From Acidimicrobiaceae bacterium (lineage in GTDB: Bacteria > Actinomycetota > Acidimicrobiia > Acidimicrobiales > Ilumatobacteraceae), in the NCBI GenBank assembly GCA_006515795.1, contig VFMC01000044.1, forward strand, positions 1-12,884: a stretch of 12,884 nt of DNA, in the 5' to 3' direction. Within the stretch, counting starts at the first letter, position 1. Every line of letters starts with the position of its first letter. The notes beneath the pieces were generated by a model that saw only the letters and a list, made by a program, of their open reading frames with translations, was not told the origin of the DNA and searched no databases. Positions 1-7,560 of the stretch are shown here, piece after piece. The position numbers and the translations under genes were made by a program.

Positions 1-1053
1 CGCGGCGTTGGCGTTGGTCGTCGGGTCGAGCAGCTGATCTGCGCTGGTGACCCCGATCCCGGCGAGCCAGCTCTTGTGCGGCTTGAAGTTGATCTGGAAC
101 AACCCGTAGCAGCAGGAGTTCTTGGCGGTCGGCTTCAGGTTGCTCTCCCGCCAGGCGATTCGCAACGCCTCCTCCTCGAGGTCGTCGGGCCACACCTGGC
201 GGATGATCGCCTCGACCTCGGCGGTGGTGTAGCTGCGCCGCACGATCGTGGTGGTTGGAGCCGATGTCGTGGCCGGAGCGGCAGCGGTGGCAGCCGGCTT
301 CGGCGCGGCGGGCTTCACCGTGGTGGCGGGTGCCGCCGTGGTGGCCGGAGCCGTCGGGATGGTGGCGTTGGCCGGCAGACAGATGGAGCGGCCGGGGAAC
401 AGCTTCGTCTTCACCGTGGCGTTGTTGGCCGCCAGCAGCTGCTTGGTGGTGACACCGGCGCGCTTGGCGATGCGGATCCAGTAGTCGCCGGCCACTACCT
501 CGTACGACTTCACACAAGTTGGATGAGCCGGCAGCACGGCCACCGGTGCGACGACCGCAGCAGCCGAAGGCGCTTGCGCAGGAATCGCCGGCGCCGACTT
601 GGTCTGCACCGCAACGGGCCGGTTTGCCTGTGGGGCAGGTGCCGCGGCCGCGCTGGCGACCTGTGCGGCTGCCGGCGCCGGCACCGCTGGAACGTTGATC
701 ACCGCAGCCACTGGCACAACCGCAGCCGCACCGCTTGGCACGGCAACCGCTCCGATCGACGGCGCGGTGCGGAACACATCCGAGCCGCTGCGCTTGGCAG
801 CGAGCGCGAGCAACACAGCGAACAGGCCGAGCAGCAGCATCATCGCCATCCGCACGACGAACGGGTCTGACGTGGTGGTGAGACGCTGCAACGAGAACCC
901 GTTCTGGCGAGCCGGGGTCTGGATGACCGCGAGGTGTTGTCGCGACCGGGAGGCCGTCGGTGCCCGAGAAGGCACGCGGCGAAGCACCCGTGTGGGCTCG
1001 TCGTGCCAAAAATCGCGTTCGACATCACCGATGTCGTCGTATGGGTTGTTCAT
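1..1053 (-). CDS. LysM and lytic-transglycosylase-like cell-wall protein (3' end outside window)
   Basis: Translating the minus strand from ATG at 1053 gives 351 codons with no stop, so the gene continues past the left edge. Residues 1-65 are a charged cytoplasmic head. Residues 66-86 are one membrane helix (VVRMAMMLLLGLFAVLLALA). Next is an Ala/Pro/Val-rich linker, a LysM domain at about 182-227 (YEVVAGDYWIRIAKRAGVTT and the closing LFPGRSICLP), and a second Ala/Thr/Pro linker to about 272. From 274 a transglycosylase-SLT/lysozyme-like fold begins. It has the likely catalytic Glu303 in WRESNLKP and the following YGLFQIN. LysM binds peptidoglycan glycan strands and SLT domains cleave them, so this is inferred to be a type II membrane protein acting in wall remodelling. 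The start is preceded by GGGGAA and a good promoter. The catalytic domain is incomplete here, so activity cannot be judged. Confidence 0.85.
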   Translation of the reverse strand, partial: MNNPYDDIGDVERDFWHDEPTRVLRRVPSRAPTASRSRQHLAVIQTPARQNGFSLQRLTTTSDPFVVRMAMMLLLGLFAVLLALAAKRSGSDVFRTAPSIGAVAVPSGAAAVVPVAAVINVPAVPAPAAAQVASAAAAPAPQANRPVAVQTKSAPAIPAQAPSAAAVVAPVAVLPAHPTCVKSYEVVAGDYWIRIAKRAGVTTKQLLAANNATVKTKLFPGRSICLPANATIPTAPATTAAPATTVKPAAPKPAATAAAPATTSAPTTTIVRRSYTTAEVEAIIRQVWPDDLEEEALRIAWRESNLKPTAKNSCCYGLFQINFKPHKSWLAGIGVTSADQLLDPTTNANAA

Positions 1054-1090
1054 GCTTCCCCGCCCTCAGTCGGCCGTCGGTTACGAAGAT

Positions 1091-1126
1091 GACGAAATGT
1101 CTATCTCTATCGTCACACGATTGCAA
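1091..1126 (-). promoter_or_regulatory. Promoter of the LysM/transglycosylase gene
   Basis: On the minus strand TTGCAA (1126-1121) and TAGACA (1103-1098) are separated by exactly 17 bp, a good match to a housekeeping sigma-70 promoter. Transcription would start near 1091 and leave a leader of about 38 nt before ATG 1053. The stretch is AT-richer than its surroundings. Confidence 0.5.
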
Positions 1127-1191
1127 CAGAGAGTGGCGTCGCCCCGAACGAGCACCCGGATGGCGACCCTTCCGCCAACCTCGAATCGCGG

Positions 1192-1219
1192 CAGCCCGGC
1201 GGACGGATCCACCGGGCTG
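1192..1219 (-). terminator. GC-rich hairpin just downstream of tRNA-Ser
   Basis: CAGCCCGG (1192-1199) and CCGGGCTG (1212-1219) form a perfect 8-bp stem with a 12-nt loop, starting about 10 nt beyond the 3' end of the tRNA. It has no U tract, which is common for actinobacterial terminators. It could stop tRNA transcription before the next minus-strand gene, or help 3' processing. Confidence 0.45.
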
Positions 1220-1229
1220 TCGCTCGACG

Positions 1230-1320
1230 CGGAGAGGGTGGGATTTGAACCCACGGACCACCGTTAGGGGGTCCCCGCATTAGCAGTGCGGTCCATTCGA
1301 CCTGGCTCTGGCACCTCTCC
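1230..1320 (-). tRNA. tRNA-Ser (anticodon GCT)
   Basis: A 91-nt class II tRNA. The acceptor arms GGAGAGG and CCTCTCC pair over 7 bp and the discriminator is G at 1230. The anticodon stem CCGCA/TGCGG holds the loop CTGCTAA, so the anticodon is GCT (1284-1282), reading AGC and AGU serine codons. The long variable arm typical of serine tRNAs is present, and the T arm has GGGTTCAAATCCC. CCA is not encoded; the next bases are CGT. Confidence 0.95.
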
Positions 1321-1333
1321 AGTGCAGGCGGAG

Positions 1334-1339
1334 ATGCTA
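1334..1339 (-). promoter_or_regulatory. Likely -10 element of the tRNA-Ser promoter
   Basis: TAGCAT on the minus strand lies so that transcription would begin about 7 nt upstream of the mature tRNA 5' end. No convincing -35 hexamer is seen at 16-18 bp, so the call is tentative. Confidence 0.35.
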
Positions 1340-1399
1340 CAGCAGCGACCCCGACCGTCCCACCGAACAATCCCCGAGTGCCGACGGACACCACCGTTC

Positions 1400-1416
1400 T
1401 ACACTCGCCGTTCGTC
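1400..1416 (+). promoter_or_regulatory. Possible -10 element with near-leaderless start for the ABC-F gene
   Basis: TACACT (1400-1405) lies 11 nt before ATG 1417, so the mRNA would begin only a few bases before the start codon. No Shine-Dalgarno sequence precedes this ATG, which fits leaderless or near-leaderless translation, common in actinobacteria. No clear -35 is visible. Confidence 0.3.
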
Positions 1417-2985
1417 ATGGCGTCGATCCAGGTGAGCCACGTGAGTTGGTCGCGTCCGGGGGGCGCCGAGCTGTTGCGCGACGTGAGCTTCACCGTGGCA
1501 CCTGGCGAGCGAGTGGCCTTGGTTGGGGCCAACGGTGTCGGCAAGAGCACCCTGCTCCGCCTGATCGATGGCGAGCTCTCCCCGACGTCGGGCACCGTGT
1601 CGATCGACGGCCACCTCGGGGTGATGCGCCAGCTCGTCGGCCACGGCGACGCGACCGTGCGCGATCTCCTCGTGTCGCTCGCTCCGCTACGGATCCAATC
1701 GGCAGCTGCAGCGTTGGCACGTGGCGAATCAACGGCCGTCGACGATCCGATGCGCTACGCCACCGCGCTGGCCGAGTGGGGCGACGCCGGCGGCTACGTG
1801 GCCGAAGTGTTCTGGGATGCCTGTTGCACGCGGGCGGTCGACGAATCCTTCGCCCAGTTGGCGATCAGGCCGCTGCGCACCCTCAGCGGCGGCGAGCAGA
1901 AGCGGCTCGCGCTCGAAGCAATCCTGCGCAGCGAGTTCGACCTGCTGCTGCTCGACGAGCCCGACAACTTCCTCGACGTGCCCGGCAAGCGGTGGCTCGA
2001 GGACGAGTTGCGGGCCACCAGGAAGACGATCCTCTTCGTCAGCCACGACCGCGAACTGCTCGCAGCAACCGCCACCAAGGTGGTGACGGCCGAGGCCAGC
2101 GGAGCATGGACCCACGGTGGCGGATTCGAGAGCTACCACGAGGCTCGACAGGCGCACCTCGAGCGCCGAGAGCATCACCTCTCGGTCTACGAGGAGGAGC
2201 GTCAGAAGTTGGAGGAGCTCGTCGCCGAGATGCGACGGCGGGCCAAGATCAGCGAGGTGTTCGCGTCGCGGCTGAAGGCCGCCGAGAGCCGCCTGCGACA
2301 GTTCCTCGACAGCAACGACAAGCCCGAGCTCGTCCGCGAGCAGCGCATCGACATGCGCCTCGGTGGAGCACGCACCGGAAAGCGGGCCCTGGCCCTGAGT
2401 CGGCTCGAGCTCCACGGCCTCACCGATCCCTTCGACTCGGAGATCTGGTACGGGGAGCGGGTGGCGGTCCTCGGCGGCAACGGCGCCGGCAAGAGCCACT
2501 TCCTCCGTCTGCTGGCCGGCGACACCACCGTTGCCCACAGCGGCGAGGCACGCCTCGGCGCCGGTGTCGTGCCGGGGCACTTCAACCAGACCCACGAGCA
2601 TCCCGACTGGGTGGGCGGCACCCTGCTCGAGATCCTCCACCGTCACGACGTCGTGCGCGGACCCGGCATGGGGATGCTCCGCCGCTACGAGTTGCACGGG
2701 TGCGCCGAGCAGCGCTTCGAGACGCTCAGTGGCGGACAGCAGGCCCGGTTCCAGGTGCTGCTGCTCGAGCTCACCGGCGCCACGCTGCTGCTGCTCGACG
2801 AGCCCACCGACAACCTCGATCTGGTTTCGGCGGAAGCCCTGGAGGCCGGCTTGGCCGAGTTCCGCGGCACGGTCGTGGCAGTCACCCACGACCGCTGGTT
2901 CCTGCGCAGCTTCGACCGGTTCCTCGTGTTCGAGGGCGACTGCTCGGTCACCGACCATCTCGATCGGCCGGCGGCCTGGCGCTGA
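1417..2985 (+). CDS. ABC-F family ATPase (tandem ATPase domains, ribosome-associated type)
   Basis: A 522-residue protein with two ABC ATPase domains and no membrane segment, the ABC-F layout. Domain 1 has Walker A GANGVGKS (37-44), signature LSGGE (156-160), Walker B LLLLDEP (176-182) and H-loop SHDRE (His210). A charged helical linker at about 240-310 corresponds to the interdomain arm that reaches into the ribosome in EttA/Uup-type proteins. Domain 2 has GGNGAGKS (353-360), LSGGQ (437-441), LLLLDEP (457-463) and THDRW (His491). Both catalytic Glu residues follow the Walker B Asp. ABC-F proteins act on translation, and some protect ribosomes from antibiotics; sequence alone does not decide between housekeeping and resistance. 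ATG 1417 is chosen over GTG 1378 because the domain begins at MASIQVSHVSW and the upstream part overlaps the likely promoter. The gene diverges from tRNA-Ser. Confidence 0.9.
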   Translation: MASIQVSHVSWSRPGGAELLRDVSFTVAPGERVALVGANGVGKSTLLRLIDGELSPTSGTVSIDGHLGVMRQLVGHGDATVRDLLVSLAPLRIQSAAAALARGESTAVDDPMRYATALAEWGDAGGYVAEVFWDACCTRAVDESFAQLAIRPLRTLSGGEQKRLALEAILRSEFDLLLLDEPDNFLDVPGKRWLEDELRATRKTILFVSHDRELLAATATKVVTAEASGAWTHGGGFESYHEARQAHLERREHHLSVYEEERQKLEELVAEMRRRAKISEVFASRLKAAESRLRQFLDSNDKPELVREQRIDMRLGGARTGKRALALSRLELHGLTDPFDSEIWYGERVAVLGGNGAGKSHFLRLLAGDTTVAHSGEARLGAGVVPGHFNQTHEHPDWVGGTLLEILHRHDVVRGPGMGMLRRYELHGCAEQRFETLSGGQQARFQVLLLELTGATLLLLDEPTDNLDLVSAEALEAGLAEFRGTVVAVTHDRWFLRSFDRFLVFEGDCSVTDHLDRPAAWR

Positions 2986-3021
2986 CGCCACTCGAGCGAG
3001 CAGACGATCAGCCGGGGGCGA

Positions 3022-4181
3022 TCAGGCGGCGACGGTGCTCGTGGTCGTGGTCGGCGCAGTCGTGGTCGTGGTCGTGGTCGTCGGCGGTGGCGCGGTGGTG
3101 GTCGTCGTGGCGGGTGTGCTCGGCTCACCCGTGGAGGCAACCGCCGGGGCAGTCGGCCCCGTGGGTTCCGGCGTCGTGTCGACCGCCGGCTCGGGCAGCG
3201 TGGTGGTCGGCAGCAGCGGTGGTGGCTCTTCACCAAGTCGGGTGTCCACCCTCGGCGACCGAGCGATGCGGTGGGCTCGAACATCCGCGCCAGCGCGTTG
3301 AGCTGGAACGTGCAGTGCGAGTCGTCGCGGGTGCGGAGGTTGAGGTTCACCGCGTCGAACCGGCAGCCACCCTCGCGTGAAGCGATGTACACCGCCCACT
3401 GCTGGGTGGCGGCGTCGGCGCCGTCGTTGGCGAACTCGGCGGCGATCACTGCCGCCTCCGACGGGTTGCAGGCGAGGTGGTTGCCGAAGAACGGAATGCC
3501 ATCGGCGGTGAGGTTCCAGAAGGGCTCCTCCTGGATCGGCGCGGGGAACGGTCCCGGTCCAGTGTCGCGACCGTTGCCCGAGGTGATCCCGCTCCAGATC
3601 CCGAGGGCGGCGAGCGTCTGGGCGCCGGCCTTGCCGTCGACGCGCAAAGGAGGGGTCGCCTTCTGGTACGTGCGGACCGCGTCCATCGACGCCTTGTCGT
3701 GCAGGCCGGTGATCGAGGCCGTGTAGTAGCCGAGCTCGGCCAGGCGGCGCTGCAAGCACGTCACCGACTGGCCACGCTCGGAAGGGTCGATCTGCGCATC
3801 GGCCAGGCAGAGTGGCGCTGGCGGCACGAGCGGCACGAACGCCGAACGCATCGAGCCGGTGTCGATCTGCAAGGCCCGCAGCGTGCGCTCCCCGGCACGG
3901 CCATCGGCGGTCAGCCCGGGCATGATCGCCTGGAACCACCTGATCGCGTCTTCAGTGGCACGGTCGTACACCCCGTTGTTGGCCACGTGATAGCCGAGCA
4001 TGGCCAGCGTGAACTGGAGGCACCGCACATCGGCGCCGGTGTCGCCGCGCACGAGCTCGGGGTGGGCGATGCATGCCTGCAGCTCCGGCAACTCGGCCGC
4101 GGCCGGGGTCGCGGCAGCGCCGAGCGTCGACATCGTCACGCTCACGACTGCTACTACCACGCAGAGTGTCCGCCTCACCAC
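3022..4181 (-). CDS. Secreted peptidoglycan-binding, lysozyme-like protein, frame-broken near the C terminus
   Basis: From GTG 4181 (GTG 4178 is also possible) the protein opens with a signal peptide (residues 1-29, cleavage near PAAA). Two peptidoglycan-binding repeats follow at about 45-106 (GDTGADVRCLQFTLAMLGY; DGRAGERTLRAL) and 137-195 (GQSVTCLQRRLAELGYY; DGKAGAQTLAAL). Then comes a lysozyme-like domain from about 238 with SREGGC, where Glu270 is a likely catalytic residue. Seven cysteines fit disulfides outside the cell. After residue 319 (about 3225) the frame turns into Arg/Pro-rich nonsense running into the ABC-F gene on the opposite strand. The other frame gives a natural-looking 70-residue Pro/Thr-rich tail from about 3234 to TGA 3022-3024, typical of secreted actinobacterial proteins. 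I infer a frame change at 3225-3240, probably with lost residues. The three domains before it are intact, so some function may remain. Confidence 0.75.
3035..3115. repeat. GTC/GTG simple-sequence tract encoding a Thr-rich tail
   Basis: Imperfect GTCGTG and GTGGTC triplet pairs encode, on the minus strand, runs of Thr broken by Ala and Pro at the end of the peptidoglycan-binding protein. Such tracts are prone to slippage in replication and to assembly error. Confidence 0.6.
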
Positions 4182-4185
4182 TCCC

Positions 4186-4215
4186 AATCTACGCTCGAAG
4201 CGGCCAAAAACGCAA
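4186..4215 (-). promoter_or_regulatory. Promoter of the peptidoglycan-binding protein gene
   Basis: On the minus strand TTGCGT (4215-4210) and TAGATT (4191-4186) are 18 bp apart. Only four bases separate the -10 from the GTG start at 4181, so the transcript would be leaderless or nearly so, starting at or around GTG 4181/4178. No separate ribosome binding site is present. Confidence 0.45.
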
Positions 4216-4230
4216 TGCCGCGGCGAAACA

Positions 4231-4247
4231 CCCCCCACCCCCACCCC
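4231..4247 (-). other. G-rich tract upstream of a promoter
   Basis: On the minus strand the sequence reads G4-T-G5-T-G6 (GGGGTGGGGGTGGGGGG). It sits about 15 bp upstream of the -35 element at 4210-4215. Three G runs with one-base loops fall one run short of the classic three-tetrad quadruplex rule but allow two-tetrad or intermolecular forms. Confidence 0.5.
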
Positions 4248-4316
4248 AAGAAATCGCCGGTTCGACACCTGCGTGACACCGACCGCGCCAGGCCACCCCC
4301 ACTAGCGTCGGCGCTC

Positions 4317-5692
4317 GTGCATGTGCTGATGATCACGCTCGACCAGTTCCGTGGCGACTGCCTCTCGGCTGCCGGCCACCCGGTGGTGCGCACGCCGTTC
4401 CTCGATGAGCTGGCGGCCACCGGGGTGCGCTTCGCCCGCCACTACAGCCAGGCGACACCCTGCTCCCCCGGGCGAGCCTGCCTCTACACGGGTACCTACC
4501 AGATGAACAACCGGGTCGTTGCCAACGGCACACCCCTCGACGCACGATTCGACAACGTGGCCAAGGCCGCGTTGCGAGCCGGATACCGACCGGCGCTGTT
4601 CGGCTACACCGATCAGAGCATCGACCCGCGCGAGGCGAACGGTCCAGACGATCTGCGGATGCAGCACTACACCGGCGTGCTCCCCGGCTTCGATCCCGTG
4701 CTCCACATACCCGACAGTCACGCCCCCTGGCTCGACTTCCTGGCCGCCAACGGTCATCCGCACCTCACGGCCATCGAGGCCCTCCGCACCGAGAACCAAC
4801 GCCCGGTCGAGCTCGGCATCTCCAGCTTCCTCACCGATGGGGCGAGCGATTGGCTGCGCAGCAGGCCACCCAGCGAGCCCTGGTTCGCGCACGTCTCGTA
4901 AAGCGACACCCGTTCCACGAAGCCCTGTTGCACATCCGCCAATCAGCTGCACCGACCGACGAGCGACGCATGCGCGCACTACGTGCCCAGTACTACGGCA
5001 TGGTGAGCGAGGTCGATGCTCAACTCGGCCGGTTGTGGGCGACGTTGCGCGACCTCGACATGTGGGACGACACGATCGTCATCGTCACCGCCGACCACGG
5101 CGAGCAGCTCGGCGACCAAGGCCTCATCGAGAAGGTCGGCTACTTCGAGGAGAGCCACCACGTCGTCGGCCTGATCCGCGACCCGCGCCATCCCGGCGCG
5201 CATGGCACGGTGGTCGATGCCTTCACCGAGAACGTCGACATCTTCCCCACCATCTGCGAAGCGATCGGCGTACCAGTGCCGGCCCAGTGCGACGGCCTTC
5301 CGCTCACGCCATACCTGTGCGGCCAGGAGCCGCCGTGGTGGCGCGAGGCCGCCCACTGGGAGTACGACTGGCGCGAGCAGTTCATCGACGGCTCACCGCA
5401 CGATTGGCCGTGGGACCGACGGCTCGAACGCCAGCACCTGGCAGTGATCCGCGACGATCGCGGCGCCTACGTTCAGTTCGCCGATGGCACCTGGAAGTGC
5501 TTCGATCTCGCCACCGACCCCACGTGGCACACCGAGATCACCGACCCCGCGGTGGTGCTCGGCTACGCCCAGGCGATGCTGCTGTGGCGGTCGCATCACA
5601 GCGATCGCACGCACACCGACATGTTGGTGCAAGACGGCGGTGTCGGCAGGTTCCCCGATCCGGTGATGAAGGTGTCGGTCCCCGACCCCTGA
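4317..5692 (+). pseudogene. Sulfatase / phosphonate monoester hydrolase family gene, broken by an apparent internal deletion
   Basis: From GTG 4317 the first frame gives 194 residues with MITLDQFRGDC (a metal-site Asp at residue 9) and the CxPxR motif PCSPGRACLYTG. Cys49 is the residue converted to formylglycine in this alkaline-phosphatase superfamily. The frame stops at TAA 4899-4901 right after WFAHVS. The second part, in another frame from about 4903 to TGA 5692, starts VKRHPFHEALL and continues RALRAQYYGMVSEVD, the metal-binding TADHGEQLGD and the C-terminal domain. Family members have, after the HVS-like strand, a conserved segment with a PHPP-like motif and then about 30-40 residues before HPF. 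That segment is missing here, so the lesion looks like a deletion of roughly 100 nt that also shifts frame, rather than a one-base error. The two parts plus the gap would total about 500 residues, the usual family size. The true substrate (sulfate, phosphonate or phosphate ester) is unknown. It converges with the dimethylargininase gene. Confidence 0.8.
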
Positions 5693-5696
5693 CAGG

Positions 5697-5727
5697 GCGC
5701 TCAGCCGCTCGGCGCTCAGGCGCTCAG
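5697..5727. repeat. Three copies of GCGCTCAG between convergent genes
   Basis: GCGCTCAG occurs at 5697-5704, 5712-5719 and 5720-5727, the last two back to back. The third copy covers the stop codon (TGA on the minus strand, 5724-5726) of the dimethylargininase gene. It looks like a small local duplication at a gene end. Confidence 0.6.
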
Positions 5728-6502
5728 CCGTGGAGGCCGCTGATCCGAACCGAAAGGCACGTCACGCAACCCTCGAGCTTCACGTACTCGCTGATGTCGA
5801 CCGTGACCGGTTCGTAGCCCAGCTCGACGTACAGCGCGGCCGAGCGGGGGCAGTCGGCAGCCATCAGCAGACGATCGTTGCCCAGCAGCACCACGTGGGC
5901 ACCGGACTCCTCCGGGGCAGCGATGAAGCGAGGGAAGACCGACTCATCGTCGACCACCGGCCGCCAACCGACGACGGTGCCATCGGGCAACGGCCGTCTG
6001 TTGTTGGCTTGAGGTGCAATGCCTTGGTGAGCGGGACCGCGACGACCGTGGCGCCGATCGGTTCGAGGATGGCGCGCAACTGGCGGATGCCCTCGCCATT
6101 GGTTCGTCCGCCACGACCCACGTAGACGGTGTCGCCCACCTTCAACACGTCGCCGCCGTCGAGCGTGCCCGGCGCACGGATGCGGTTGATCGAGCAGCCG
6201 ATCGACTCGACGACCTTCTCCACCTCGAGGATCTCGGGCTTGCGCGAATCCGCACCCGGGCGAGCGATGACGGCAACGTTCCTGAAGGCAACCATCGTGT
6301 CCTCGATGAACGCCGAGTCGGGGCAGTCGAGCGCTTCCGGCACTTCGATGATCTCCCAGCCCGCTTCGCACAGCACCCGGACGTACTGCTCCCACTGCCG
6401 CACCGCCAGGTCGACATCGACGGGCACGCGGTCGATGTGGGTAACGATTCCCTCGGCGAGGCGAGAGCTGGGGCGCCTCACGAGCGCTTTCATCGTTACC
6501 AT
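5724..6502 (-). pseudogene. ddaH: N(G),N(G)-dimethylarginine dimethylaminohydrolase, frameshifted
   Basis: The enzyme hydrolyses methylated arginine to citrulline and methylamine or dimethylamine. From ATG 6502 (ATG 6493 is an alternative) the first frame shows typical features: ALVRRPSSRLAEGIVTH, the acidic CPDSAFIEDT segment, APGTLDGGDVLKVG, VYVGRGGRTN and the catalytic His in KALHLK. At about 6000-6010 the frame is lost. The next frame resumes with LPDGTVVGWRP and runs to EGCVTCLSVRI, holding the catalytic Cys, and ends at 5724. Family members have about five residues between HLK and LPDG. Here 17 nt lie between, so the lesion is +2 (or -1). Catalytic His and Cys are now in different frames, so an active enzyme needs either a sequencing error or recoding. 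No slippery heptamer is seen. The gene starts 32 bp from oleA, divergently. Apart from the indel it shows no decay, which favours a recent event or an artefact. Confidence 0.85.
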
Positions 6503-6540
6503 GCCTGCGAGGTTATGAGATCGGAGCCAACAGGGTGAAC
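6503..6540. promoter_or_regulatory. Compact divergent promoter region between ddaH and oleA
   Basis: Only 32 bp separate ATG 6502 (minus) from GTG 6535 (plus). For the minus gene, TTCACC (6539-6534) and TAACCT (6515-6510) are 18 bp apart and would place transcription at or next to ATG 6502, so it would be leaderless. That -35 overlaps the oleA start codon. For oleA, TTATGA (6513-6518) is a possible -10 and GGAG (6523-6526) a Shine-Dalgarno sequence 8 nt before GTG. The two promoters must overlap and may interfere. Confidence 0.35.
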
Positions 6541-7560
6541 GGAAACGTCAGCTACTCGCACCGCAGTGCCGGTGTGATCAGCGTGGAGGCCGTGGAGGCT
6601 CCTGAGGAGATCACGAGCGACTGGATCGACGAGCAGCTCGCCGAGACGTACCAGCGATGGGGCCTGCGACCCGGGCTGCTCGCCGAGCTCGCCGGGATCA
6701 AGGCCAGGCGGTGGTGGCCGGAAGAGGTCACCTTCGACCAGGCCGCGGCGATGGCCGGGCGCAAGGCGATCGATGCATCGGGCGTCGATCCGGCCGAGAT
6801 CGGGATGATGATCTCCACATCGGTCTGCCGACATCACCTCGAGCCTTCCGTTGCCTGCGCCGTGCACAGCCACCTCGGGCTGCCGTCGTCGTGCACCAAC
6901 TTCGACCTCGCCAATGCATGCCTCGGTTTCGTCAACGCGATTCACCTCGCCTCCACCGCGATCGACGCCGGCTTCGTGAAGTACGCGCTCATCGTCGACG
7001 GCGAAGGCAGCCGGCACACGCAGCTCGCCACCATCGCCCGGCTTCAGGGCGAAGGCGCCCTCGTCACCGACGTGTTCGACGAGTTCGCGTCGCTCACACT
7101 GGGCTCGGGCGCCGCGGCAATGGTGCTCGGCAACCTCGAGCAGCACCCAGACGCGCACCGCGTGGTCGGTGGCATCACCCGCGCCGGCACCGAGCACCAC
7201 ACGCTGTGCGTCGGCGATCTGGAGAAGATGACCACCGACACCAAGCGCCTGCTCGAGGCCGGGCTCGACCTGGCCGACGAGGCATGGGCCGATGCAAAGG
7301 CCATGTTCGACTGGGCCGAGGGCATGGACCACTACATCATCCATCAGGTCAGCTCTGTGCACACCCGGCTCATCTGCGAGCGGCTGTCGATCGATCCGGC
7401 CCGCGTGCCGCTCACCTATCCCCGCCTGGGCAACGTCGGGCCGGCCGCGATCCCAATCACGCTCGCCGGCGCGGCACCCGACATCGCCGCCGGCGAACGG
7501 GTGCTGTGCATGGGCATCGGCTCGGGACTCAACACGAGTCTCACCGAGATCGTCTGGTGA
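6535..7560 (+). CDS. oleA: OleA, acyl-CoA condensing thiolase of olefin biosynthesis
   Basis: A 341-residue thiolase-superfamily enzyme. OleA joins two long-chain acyl-CoAs head to head, giving a beta-keto acid after decarboxylation-free (non-malonyl) Claisen condensation and hydrolysis. The catalytic triad is visible: Cys129 in NACLGF, His270 in HQVS and Asn300 in GNVGPA. Glu103 in SVCRHHLEPSVAC matches the second-channel glutamate that marks OleA and separates it from FabH-type ketoacyl synthases. The glycine-rich C terminus GIGSGLNTSLTEIVW closes the fold. GTG 6535 is chosen because GGAG lies 8 nt upstream. This is the first gene of an operon with oleBC and oleD on the same strand, and its stop codon lies inside a 15-bp tandem repeat. 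FabH or a 3-hydroxy-3-methylglutaryl synthase is excluded by the Glu motif and the neighbours. Confidence 0.93.
   Translation: MNGNVSYSHRSAGVISVEAVEAPEEITSDWIDEQLAETYQRWGLRPGLLAELAGIKARRWWPEEVTFDQAAAMAGRKAIDASGVDPAEIGMMISTSVCRHHLEPSVACAVHSHLGLPSSCTNFDLANACLGFVNAIHLASTAIDAGFVKYALIVDGEGSRHTQLATIARLQGEGALVTDVFDEFASLTLGSGAAAMVLGNLEQHPDAHRVVGGITRAGTEHHTLCVGDLEKMTTDTKRLLEAGLDLADEAWADAKAMFDWAEGMDHYIIHQVSSVHTRLICERLSIDPARVPLTYPRLGNVGPAAIPITLAGAAPDIAAGERVLCMGIGSGLNTSLTEIVW

Noticed and set aside
1378..1416. GTG 1378 start for the ABC-F gene
   Set aside because: Adds 13 residues not needed for the domain and overlaps the likely promoter.
1729..2991. Long minus-strand open frame (420 codons) opposite the ABC-F gene
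   Set aside because: Antisense shadow of a clearly coding gene in GC-rich DNA; no recognisable domain.
1446..3380. Plus-strand 644-codon frame across the ABC-F gene
   Set aside because: Arg/Pro/Ala-rich wrong frame of the ABC-F gene.
4890..4910. Programmed frameshift or stop read-through in the sulfatase gene
   Set aside because: No slippery sequence or following structure, and a conserved segment seems absent, which recoding would not explain.
5693..5727. Bidirectional terminator between the sulfatase and dimethylargininase genes
   Set aside because: Only 4-bp GCGC pairings are possible and there is no T tract; described as a repeat only.
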